Origin: an uncultured Methylococcaceae bacterium
Lineage (GTDB): Bacteria; Pseudomonadota; Gammaproteobacteria; Methylococcales; Methylomonadaceae
Direction: 5' to 3'
Assembly: GCA_903866825.1 (NCBI GenBank)
Contig: CAIPPE010000012.1
Coordinates: 1-52,525, forward strand
Length of the DNA stretch: 52,525 bases
Translations under genes and position numbers: made by a program
Shown: one piece after another, positions 1-5,951 of the stretch
Layout: every line of letters starts with the position of its first letter
Numbering within the stretch: position 1 is the stretch's first letter
The notes under the pieces: model-generated
Told to the model about the DNA's origin: nothing
The model's input: only the letters and a program-made list of their open reading frames with translations
The model's database searches: none

Positions 1-2
1 CC

Positions 3-182
3 GCGCCTGGGTCTGTACTTGAACCCGCTGCACCGAAACGTGCATACCATCGCAGGCATTATCGTCGCGCTCGGGTTCCGGTCACTGAGACAGCCCCGGC
101 AACTCCACCTGCAGCGATGCCCGCGTCAGTGCCTCAAAATGCTCCGCTGGCAGCACCGCAACAGACCAATAAACCCCAATAA
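3..182 (+). CDS. C-terminal end of an unknown Pro/Ala/Arg-rich protein (5' truncated by window edge)
   Basis: The frame beginning at base 3 stays open to a TAA at 180-182 and reads as about 59 residues. A basic stretch (AYHRRHYRRARVPV) is followed by a Pro/Ala/Gln-rich tail ending TNKPQ. The other two forward frames either hit stops or give no sensible composition, and the frame ends 28 bases before the well-supported gene at 211, so co-transcription is likely. No domain can be recognised in this tail, and the function is unknown. The basic, proline-rich end would suit a cell-envelope or secretion-associated protein, but that is inference. Confidence 0.5.
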   Translation, partial: APGSVLEPAAPKRAYHRRHYRRARVPVTETAPATPPAAMPASVPQNAPLAAPQQTNKPQ

Positions 183-210
183 GGTGAATCACGCATAAGG
201 AGAATCAGTC

Positions 211-900
211 ATGTTAAAAGTAACTGCTATTGTTGCCTTCAGTGTATTGATATTTAATGCAGGCAGTTATGCGGATAATACCGTTAACCTTTCCGGTACG
301 GGAAATAGCATTGACAATGTCAATACCACCGCCGCTACCAATAGTCTGATTGATCTTTATCAGGTGGGGAGTTCTACGGTGGGTCAGGAAAATCAGATAA
401 CAGCCAGTCAGGCGGGAAATAATGACACAATACGAGTGGGGCAGGGTGCGCTATACGGTCAGCTTACCGGGCAATGGACAGCGGGTTCACCGGTTACTCA
501 AAATGTTGCGACCGTTAACCAGTCAGGTGTTGATGGCTTGGCAGCCACTATTATTCAGAATGGTGCACTTGCCAGTACTGTTCAAGCCACACAGGCAGCC
601 AGTGTGCCTTACACCTTAAATGTAACCCAGAGCGGCGCAGGGCAGCATACCGCCATTATAGAAACAACCAGCGGATATAATGGTTCTGGGGTTGAAATCA
701 ATCAGTCCGGCAGTAGTAATACTGCAATAATCGCCGGTATGAGTGGCGGCAATGCATTAGTCAATCAATCGGTAACGGGGGGACAGGTATTATTAACGGG
801 TCAAACCGCTGGCACCATCTCGGTGACTCAATCAACCAATAACAGCGCAGTTTCAGTTGCTAACTTTGGTAGTTCAACCCCACTGATTATTAACCAATAA
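211..900 (+). CDS. Curlin-like secreted repeat protein
   Basis: The 229-residue product starts with a signal peptide (hydrophobic core VTAIVAFSVLIFNAG, likely cut after SYA, residue 21). The mature part is rich in Gly, Ser, Thr, Asn and Gln and has irregular repeats of about 18-25 residues built on (N/T)-Q-S-G, for example ATVNQSG, LNVTQSG, VEINQSG and ALVNQS. It ends in LIINQ. This spacing of Gln and Asn in short beta-strand repeats is typical of the curlin (CsgA/CsgB) family, whose members are exported through CsgG and assemble as amyloid fibres on the cell surface. An AGGAG ribosome site lies 7 bases before the ATG. No csgEFG genes are visible here; they could lie upstream. Family assignment is likely, and the exact role (major or minor subunit) is unknown. 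Confidence 0.7.
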   Translation: MLKVTAIVAFSVLIFNAGSYADNTVNLSGTGNSIDNVNTTAATNSLIDLYQVGSSTVGQENQITASQAGNNDTIRVGQGALYGQLTGQWTAGSPVTQNVATVNQSGVDGLAATIIQNGALASTVQATQAASVPYTLNVTQSGAGQHTAIIETTSGYNGSGVEINQSGSSNTAIIAGMSGGNALVNQSVTGGQVLLTGQTAGTISVTQSTNNSAVSVANFGSSTPLIINQ

Positions 901-912
901 GCTGTTCCAGCA

Positions 913-950
913 GGGATAGGGTTAATGCAGCCTTGCATAGACCCTATCCC
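913..950 (+). other. Two-part perfect inverted repeat just after the curlin-like gene
   Basis: GGGATAGGG (913-921) pairs exactly with CCCTATCCC (942-950). After a symmetric 3-base internal loop, ATGCA (925-929) pairs with TGCAT (934-938), leaving a 4-base apical loop. The structure starts 13 bases after the stop codon of the curlin-like gene and merges into the first unit of the 21-bp array. No T-tract follows, so it is not a classical intrinsic terminator. It could protect the 3' end of the curlin-like mRNA or be a recombination-prone palindrome. Confidence 0.5.
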
Positions 951-1224
951 TTCTCGCCTAAGTGCTGTGCCAGGTTGCATCAGTCTTAAGCCTGCTCACA
1001 TAGGCGCTATGCAACGCTGCATAGGGTCTGAAACCTCTCGCATAGGGTCGCAACCTCCTCCCATAGGTTCTATGTCAGTCTGCATAGATCCTGAACCACC
1101 TCGCACAGGATCTATGTCAATCTGCATAGATCCTGAAACACCTCGTATAGGGTCTATACAAGACTGCACAAGTCCTAAACCGGCTTACAGAGGGTCTATG
1201 TGTGGTTGCACAGGTCCTCTGTGA
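925..1224 (+). CDS. Questionable repetitive ORF with 7-residue period, Cys-rich
   Basis: This 99-codon ATG frame runs through the 21-bp tandem array, so the translation has a 7-residue period: blocks such as IGSMSVC, IDPEPPR, TGSMSIC and IDPETPR alternate, with a Cys about every 14 residues. There is no signal peptide and no recognisable domain, the ribosome-binding region is poor, and the start codon lies inside a strong hairpin. Any 21-bp repeat lacking stops would give an open frame, so the ORF may be an accident of the array. It is kept at low confidence because alternate units preserve a regular PE(P/T)PR and GSM pattern. Confidence 0.25.
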   Translation: MQPCIDPIPSRLSAVPGCISLKPAHIGAMQRCIGSETSRIGSQPPPIGSMSVCIDPEPPRTGSMSICIDPETPRIGSIQDCTSPKPAYRGSMCGCTGPL

Positions 1225-1250
1225 TCTCCGACAGGCTGTGTGTCACTAAT
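936..1250 (+). repeat. 21-bp tandem array, about 15 units, with 42-bp higher-order period
   Basis: Units begin at 936 and then every 21 bases (957, 978, 999, 1020, and so on to 1230) without a phase slip. Each starts with a variant of CATAGGGTC (CATAGATCC, CACAGGATC, TATAGGGTC, CAGAGGGTC). Two unit types alternate in the middle of the array, one ending like ctgaaccacctcg and the other like tatgtcagtctg, giving a 42-bp supra-period. Outer units are more degenerate than central ones. There are no unique spacers, so this is not CRISPR. It lies between the curlin-like gene and an FN3-type gene. Confidence 0.85.
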
Positions 1251-1491
1251 CGCTGTATGGGTAGTGATACGAATATCTATACCCTGATTAATATGCTCAA
1301 ATGATCCTGGGATTTTTAAAAGACCGCGTAACATCCGTTAACTAAGCAATTACAGCGTTGATCGTGCTATGCGATGAGTGACCGTTACCCCTTTTTAGGC
1401 AATAAAAGTTGCCAACATCGAAAATAAATAACCTGAGAACAAATAACCCTCTATACTCAATCTTAATTTAATGATTAAAGGACTATACACT
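1251..1491. other. Gene-free stretch upstream of the FN3-type gene
   Basis: No convincing ORF occurs here. It holds two small inverted repeats, CACTA/TAGTG at about 1250-1273 and GGCAA/TTGCC at about 1398-1413, and a -10-like TATACT at 1452-1457 without a good -35 partner. The promoter of the gene at 1492 probably lies in this stretch. Confidence 0.3.
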
Positions 1492-2106
1492 ATGAAAAAT
1501 GCAAAAGTATTGCTCGATTTTACAAGGCTTTCGATTCCCGAAAAAATTGCTTTTTGTCGCAATGTGCTGGCAAACTTAACCAATAACACCTATTTCGGTA
1601 ATCCAGATTATTCTTTAATCGAGGCAAAAGCAGCAGTGGATGCACTGGAGGCGGCACTTCTGGCGTCTCATGATCGCAGTCAGGTTAATACTTCAGCGAT
1701 GCATGATAAGGAAAAGATTGTTGATAAAGCGTTTCACATTCTGGCTATTTATGTTGACCGTATCTCTGATGGTGATGAAACCCTGATTTTGTCGAGTGGT
1801 TTTTATCCAACCCACCCCGCACAGTTGTCTCAAAAAGCGGAGTTATCGATGGTTGATGGTGCTCATTCTGGCAGCGTCAAATATGTTATCAAGAAAGTAC
1901 CCAGAACGGGTGCCTATATTTTGCAATTCCGTACAGTCGATGCAGCGGGTGTTGTGGGTGAATGGATCACTGCCGGCCATAGCACCAGCGCAACGTTTGA
2001 ATTAAGTGGACTCACGGCGGGTGAAGTTTATGAGTTTCGCTTTGCAGCCGTCACCCCTGATGGGACAACTGACTTTTGTGCTCCCGTTACAAAACGTGTT
2101 ATTTAA
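1492..2106 (+). CDS. Fibronectin type III-like domain protein of unknown function
   Basis: The chosen ATG at 1492 is preceded by AAAGGA at a suitable distance; the frame also has an upstream ATG at 1471 with no ribosome site. The 204-residue product has a helical N-terminal half (residues about 5-95, including a DALEAALLASHDRS segment) and a beta-rich C-terminal half. The latter has FN3 hallmarks: GAYILQFRTVDAAGVVGEW, then a Leu-Thr-Ala-Gly-Glu-Val-Tyr-Glu-Phe-Arg turn and a final VTPDG. There is no signal peptide. It lies 17 bases upstream of the secreted lectin-like gene, so the two probably share a transcript. FN3 modules usually mediate protein or glycan contacts; a specific role cannot be given. 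Confidence 0.65.
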   Translation: MKNAKVLLDFTRLSIPEKIAFCRNVLANLTNNTYFGNPDYSLIEAKAAVDALEAALLASHDRSQVNTSAMHDKEKIVDKAFHILAIYVDRISDGDETLILSSGFYPTHPAQLSQKAELSMVDGAHSGSVKYVIKKVPRTGAYILQFRTVDAAGVVGEWITAGHSTSATFELSGLTAGEVYEFRFAAVTPDGTTDFCAPVTKRVI

Positions 2107-2123
2107 ACAAAAAGTGAGGGTAT

Positions 2124-2801
2124 ATGAATAAAACTAACATAGTTGTTGGTCTGCTTGCTCTAGGTGTTACCGATGTGTTGGCATTAGAATCACCCAAGCT
2201 GCCCTTGGGCTTCTTTGTCACCAGCAGCGGTCTCGGCAAGGGCGCTAATCTGGGTGGTCTGGCGGGTGCTGATGCTCATTGCCAACAACTGGCCAAAGAG
2301 GTGGGAGTGGGTAACCGGAGTTGGCATGCTTATCTAAGCACTCAGGCCGAGGGCAACAGGCCAGCCGTTAATGCCCGTGACCGGATCGGTAAAGGGCCGT
2401 GGGCTAATGCCAAGGGTGCTATTATTGCTGAAGATCTAGCGCATTTGCACGGTGACAAAGTAGCGCTGGGTCAGCTCGAAAATAATCTCAATCGTCAGAC
2501 AGTACTCACCGAAAAAGGGGAGCTTATCAAAGGCTCAGGTGATACGATCAATCAACATGACATCATTACCGGGACTCTCTATGATGGCAAGGCTTACAAT
2601 GATGGTTCTGATCACACCTGCCAGAGTTATACCAGCAGTGCCGAGGGTCATGTGCAGATGGGGCATTCTGATCATTCCAATCATGGCGTAGTCGGCAGTA
2701 ATCTGTCATGGAACTCAACACATGCCAGTCGTGGCTGTAGTCCAGAGAGCTTAAAGATTACCAACGGTGTCGGTTATTTTTATTGCTTTGCAGCAGATTA
2801 A
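2124..2801 (+). CDS. Secreted lectin-like protein (C-type-lectin/endostatin-like fold suspected)
   Basis: This 225-residue protein has an N-terminal hydrophobic segment (IVVGLLALGVTDVLA) that should act as a signal peptide. The mature part contains GGLAGADAHCQQLA near residues 44-57, then SWHAYLSTQ, NARDRIGKGPW, and a C-terminal Cys pattern (HTCQSY, RGCSPES, FYCFA). This arrangement, with G-L-A-G-A-D-x-x-C followed by a W-x-A-Y-L-S strand, is shared with many bacterial periplasmic proteins annotated as lectins or DUF1554/endostatin-like. The four Cys could form two disulphides. An internal His-rich patch (GHVQMGHSDHSNHG) is notable. The ligand is unknown. The gene is followed at once by a strong terminator, so it ends the surface-protein transcript. 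Confidence 0.6.
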   Translation: MNKTNIVVGLLALGVTDVLALESPKLPLGFFVTSSGLGKGANLGGLAGADAHCQQLAKEVGVGNRSWHAYLSTQAEGNRPAVNARDRIGKGPWANAKGAIIAEDLAHLHGDKVALGQLENNLNRQTVLTEKGELIKGSGDTINQHDIITGTLYDGKAYNDGSDHTCQSYTSSAEGHVQMGHSDHSNHGVVGSNLSWNSTHASRGCSPESLKITNGVGYFYCFAAD

Positions 2802-2820
2802 GTTCGCTTAAATACTAATA

Positions 2821-2847
2821 GCCGGGCAATGCTTGCCCGGCTTTTTT
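2821..2847 (+). terminator. Strong Rho-independent terminator
   Basis: A perfect 9-bp GC-rich stem (GCCGGGCAA with TTGCCCGGC), a 3-base loop, and six T residues directly after it. It begins 20 bases after the stop of the lectin-like gene. Confidence 0.92.
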
Positions 2848-2961
2848 GTATCTGCGATATTCTCTATCAACATCTCAAATATAAAATCTGTATTGTCTTA
2901 TTAAAAATATTCTATAAGCTATCGTAATTTACATAATTGTTATGCATTACTTGGAGTCATG

Positions 2962-3285
2962 ATGCTTTGGTTAACAGAAAACGATTTGAAAACATTTTTT
3001 GGCGAAGTGGCACGTAATGTCGCTAAAGAATTGGAAATAAAAGAATGGAAATGGCAATATTACTCAGAACTTCTTGAGCAAATTCATGCTAAAGATCAGA
3101 CCGTCTCGGATAAACTTAATGAGTTTTTCGAGGCTTATAGAAAATGGCACGAGTGCTATGTGAAAGTCACTTTAGGAAAAATTGAAGAGAATCTTAGAGA
3201 AGAAGATCTACATGAGTTAGAAGATCAGGTTTTGGTGCGTGATTCTGCCAGAAAAGCCTTAACAAAAGCGCTTCATAAGCAATAA
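2962..3285 (+). CDS. Small charged helical protein of unknown function
   Basis: I do not recognise a family. The 107-residue product is strongly charged and predicted all-helical, with many Glu/Lys pairs (ELEIKEWKWQYY, KIEENLREEDLHELEDQ). It has no signal peptide or membrane segment, so it should be cytosolic. Two ATG codons are adjacent at 2959 and 2962; GGAG at 2953-2956 lies 5 bases from the second, which is therefore preferred. It stands alone between a terminator and the MgtC-like gene. Confidence 0.6.
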   Translation: MLWLTENDLKTFFGEVARNVAKELEIKEWKWQYYSELLEQIHAKDQTVSDKLNEFFEAYRKWHECYVKVTLGKIEENLREEDLHELEDQVLVRDSARKALTKALHKQ

Positions 3286-3335
3286 AACTCGGTGATCTTA
3301 AGGGGATAAAAAAACAGTCACTGAGATATACTCAT

Positions 3336-4052
3336 ATGGAAGCACTCAACAACATTAATATCCAGTCACTATTAGATAGCTTTATTAGTCTGTCGACGGC
3401 GTTTATTTTGGGAGGTGTGATTGGTCTGGAACGTCAATATCGCCAGCGGACAGCAGGGCTACGAACCAATGTTCTGGTTGCCTTAGCATCTGCGGTATTT
3501 GTGGATATGGCGAACCGTTTGACCGGCCATGATGGTGCAGTGCATGTGGCGGCCTATGTCGTATCGGGTGTTGGTTTTCTGGGGGCGGGTGTTATCATGA
3601 AAGGAGATGGCAATATTCGCGGATTGAACACTGCTGCCACCCTATGGGGGGCGGCGGCAGTCGGTGCTTGTGCGGGTGCCGATCTGATACCGGAGGCGAT
3701 ATTGGCCGCGCTATTTGTATTGGCGGGAAATACGCTGCTGCGTCCGGTTGTGAATGCAATTAATCGTAAGCCGATTGATGATGCGAATAGCGAAGTAACC
3801 TATTCAGTTTGTGTTATCTGTGACCGTCGACATCAAAAAGACATACGCGATCAGTTGGAGTCCTTGCTCGAATCTGCCAATTATCCAGTGAGCGACTTTG
3901 ATGTTCATCCATTTGTACAAAATGAGGTGCAAATCTTCGCCAGACTCCTATCGACATCTATAGACTCTGAAGATTTGAATCGTGTAGTTGACCAAATTAT
4001 GACACTGAGTTCGGTCAGTCAGGCTTATTGGAGTCCAAGCACGATTGATTAA
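3336..4052 (+). CDS. MgtC/SapB family inner-membrane protein
   Basis: The 238-residue protein has the MgtC signature in its first 60 residues (GGVIGLERQYRQRTAGLRTN) and GVGFLGAGVIMK and GLNTAATLWGAAAVG further on. Four or five membrane helices fill residues 15-135, and a soluble ACT-like domain of about 85 residues forms the C-terminus. MgtC proteins are not Mg transporters themselves; they act in Mg-limited growth and, in pathogens, inhibit the F-type ATP synthase. Here the neighbours give no virulence context, so a role in Mg or membrane-potential homeostasis is inferred. The ribosome site is weak. Confidence 0.85.
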   Translation: MEALNNINIQSLLDSFISLSTAFILGGVIGLERQYRQRTAGLRTNVLVALASAVFVDMANRLTGHDGAVHVAAYVVSGVGFLGAGVIMKGDGNIRGLNTAATLWGAAAVGACAGADLIPEAILAALFVLAGNTLLRPVVNAINRKPIDDANSEVTYSVCVICDRRHQKDIRDQLESLLESANYPVSDFDVHPFVQNEVQIFARLLSTSIDSEDLNRVVDQIMTLSSVSQAYWSPSTID

Positions 4053-4126
4053 GAAACAGTTTGGAAAAGCGTGAGATACTCTATTTTTATCGGTGGTCAA
4101 TTCTTACTCGTACCCGCAATTTCGCC

Positions 4127-5170
4127 GTGAAAAATTTACCCGCAGCGCGTGGAGCGTTCATGGCATTGTTGGCTGCTTTGTTATTCGGAGCCAGCACGCC
4201 ACTGATTCAACGGGTTGGCATCGGTGTAAGCGCCTGGATGACGGCTGCCATGCTATATGCAGGAGCAGCGGTAGCAGGATTGTTGCTACATTCTGGTACT
4301 GCCAAAGAAGCTGCTTTACGGAAACAGCACTGGCCACGACTTTTGTTGATGGCACTGTGTGGTGCAGTGTTTGGCCCTGTGGCGTTTGCCTGGGGTTTGC
4401 AACGGACTAGTGACGTGAGTGCATCACTGATGCTCACGCTGGAAGCTGTTTTTACTGTGTTGTTGTCCTGGCTGCTGTATCGTGAGCCTATCGACCGTCG
4501 GGTAGGGTTGGCAATTATTTTGTTGACTTTAGGGAGTGGTTTTCTGGTATTCGATCGGATCGAGAATGGAGCAATACAGCTTATTGGTTTACTTGCAGTC
4601 ATGGTAGCCACTGTTGCATGGGCTGCAGATAATACCTTGTCGCGAAAGCTTGCTGATCTTGATCCCGGACAAGTGGTGTTAGGCAAGGCCACAGTGGGTT
4701 CAGCCTGTTCATTTCTAATTGCAGCGGCGACCGGCGAAACAGCGTTGTCACAGTCTGCAGGTGTGGGTCTTTTTCTGATTGGCGTGACCGGTTATGGCCT
4801 GAGTCTACGTTTCTATTTGCTGGCTCAGCGTGCATTGGGCGCGGCACGGACGGGATCAGTCTTCGCTACCGCGCCTTTTATCGGTGCACTCATTGCCTTT
4901 GGACTAGGTGAACGGGTCTTGAGTCCGTGGTTGTTAGGGGGTGCAGCACTGATGGTGATGGGTATCGTGCTGCATATCTCAGAACGGCATGAACACAAAC
5001 ATAATCATGAGGCGTTAGCGCATGAACATGCGCATTCTCATGATGACGGACACCATGCCCACACTCATGCTCAAATGCCGGCGGGAGTGCACAGTCATTC
5101 CCATCAGCATGAGCAAATGACGCATAGCCACCCTCATACACCTGACTTGCATCATGTGCATAGGCATTAG
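4127..5170 (+). CDS. EamA/DMT-family transporter with histidine-rich C-terminal tail
   Basis: The product has about ten membrane helices arranged as two EamA repeats. The first begins ALLAALLFGASTPLIQRVG, with a REPIDRRVGLAIILLTLG segment before the second. DMT transporters move small metabolites, drugs or, in some branches, metal ions across the inner membrane. The last 60 residues after the final helix hold 23 His, mostly in H-x-H pairs (HEHAHSHDDGHHAHTH), a composition typical of Zn, Ni or Co binding tails. The start is uncertain: a TTG at 4061 would add 22 residues, but the GTG at 4127 matches the usual family beginning better, and neither has a clear ribosome site. Substrate unknown; a metal-linked role is inferred. 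Confidence 0.8.
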   Translation: MKNLPAARGAFMALLAALLFGASTPLIQRVGIGVSAWMTAAMLYAGAAVAGLLLHSGTAKEAALRKQHWPRLLLMALCGAVFGPVAFAWGLQRTSDVSASLMLTLEAVFTVLLSWLLYREPIDRRVGLAIILLTLGSGFLVFDRIENGAIQLIGLLAVMVATVAWAADNTLSRKLADLDPGQVVLGKATVGSACSFLIAAATGETALSQSAGVGLFLIGVTGYGLSLRFYLLAQRALGAARTGSVFATAPFIGALIAFGLGERVLSPWLLGGAALMVMGIVLHISERHEHKHNHEALAHEHAHSHDDGHHAHTHAQMPAGVHSHSHQHEQMTHSHPHTPDLHHVHRH

Positions 5171-5176
5171 AGGTGG

Positions 5177-5509
5177 TTACTCGAAGATCACAGCCAAACG
5201 CGCTAACACTTCATCCATAATGGCTTCAGGCACTCTTTCCAGTTTCTTGGCGTTACGGGCGCTTAGGTCGATAGCTCGCGGCTGATCGCAGCGAATCACG
5301 CCTGTTGTGGTTGTTCCTGCTCCCATCAACGTTACTGCAAAGCCGCTAGTACGGGCATGATTTCCACCACCAGTTATAGGCAGCACTACCGGTGTATGGG
5401 TTGTGCGATTGAAAGCAGCGGGCGATACGACCAAGACAGGGCGAGTGCCTTGCTGTTCGTGCCCTTTGGTTGGGTCAAGTGAAACCAGGTAGATATCTCC
5501 CCTTTCCAT
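5177..5509 (-). CDS. chpB: MazF/PemK-type endoribonuclease toxin (ChpB-like)
   Basis: The 110-residue protein shows the MazF/PemK fold signature from its N-terminus: MERGDIYLVSLDPTKGHEQ, then GTRPVLVVSPAAFNR, then TGVIRCDQPRAID. Such toxins cut mRNA, and the antitoxin encoded just upstream neutralises them. Its ATG follows the antitoxin stop without a gap (TAAATG), the usual translationally coupled order. All conserved strands are present, so the toxin appears intact. It resembles ChpB/MazF more than CcdB; the exact cleavage motif cannot be read from the sequence. Confidence 0.88.
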   Translation of the reverse strand: MERGDIYLVSLDPTKGHEQQGTRPVLVVSPAAFNRTTHTPVVLPITGGGNHARTSGFAVTLMGAGTTTTGVIRCDQPRAIDLSARNAKKLERVPEAIMDEVLARLAVIFE

Positions 5510-5767
5510 TTACAGCAGCTCGCTACCGACCGGTCCGGAATCCAGCCAAGCATGATCTTCCTCGCTTATTGGTGCGGAAGCGTCACATTGTTCTAGCAAC
5601 TCATTGAGGGTATAGCGAGGACGTAATTGAGGCTCAACCACTAGTCGTCCATGATCGACATCAACACTGACCGTGGTACCCGATTTCATTTGCAACATAT
5701 CAAGCAGTGCTGGAGGAACCGCTAGCATAATTGATCCCCCCACTTTACGAAGACTTGTGGTGTACAT
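5510..5767 (-). CDS. chpS: AbrB/MazE-type antitoxin (ChpS-like)
   Basis: The 85-residue product begins with a swapped-hairpin AbrB DNA-binding domain (TTSLRKVGGSIMLAVPPALLD, then LQMKSGTTVSVDVDHGRLVV). It ends in an acidic, flexible C-terminal tail that should occupy the toxin active site. It is the first gene of the pair and probably represses its own promoter, which lies directly upstream. Its length and the toxin it precedes match ChpS rather than the shorter MazE. Confidence 0.87.
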   Translation of the reverse strand: MYTTSLRKVGGSIMLAVPPALLDMLQMKSGTTVSVDVDHGRLVVEPQLRPRYTLNELLEQCDASAPISEEDHAWLDSGPVGSELL

Positions 5768-5796
5768 GACAATACCTGATGTTATATAAAAGTATA

Positions 5797-5825
5797 ATTA
5801 TAGAGCTTGTTACGCTGCTTATCAA
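5797..5825 (-). promoter_or_regulatory. Near-consensus sigma-70 promoter of the chpS-chpB pair
   Basis: On the minus strand, TTGATA and TATAAT are separated by exactly 17 bases (5 of 6 and 6 of 6 matches to consensus). The -10 element ends about 30 bases before the chpS start codon. The AT-rich stretch between it and the gene (tatacttttatataac) is a plausible site for ChpS autorepression. Confidence 0.75.
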
Positions 5826-5951
5826 GGAAAGCCATTTAATGCGGGAAATTTTGAGACGTATAATTGATTGAACGAAAAATCACCCGACACCTCAGACAGT
5901 TGAATAGTGGATATAATAAAGGTATCGAACTTTATCTGAGCTTTTACCCAA

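Noticed and set aside
936-1250. CRISPR array
   Set aside because: The 21-bp units follow each other directly with no unique spacers, and no cas gene is nearby.
4207-5141. Minus-strand ORFs opposite the DMT transporter gene
   Set aside because: They lie entirely within a well-supported gene and have no family features.
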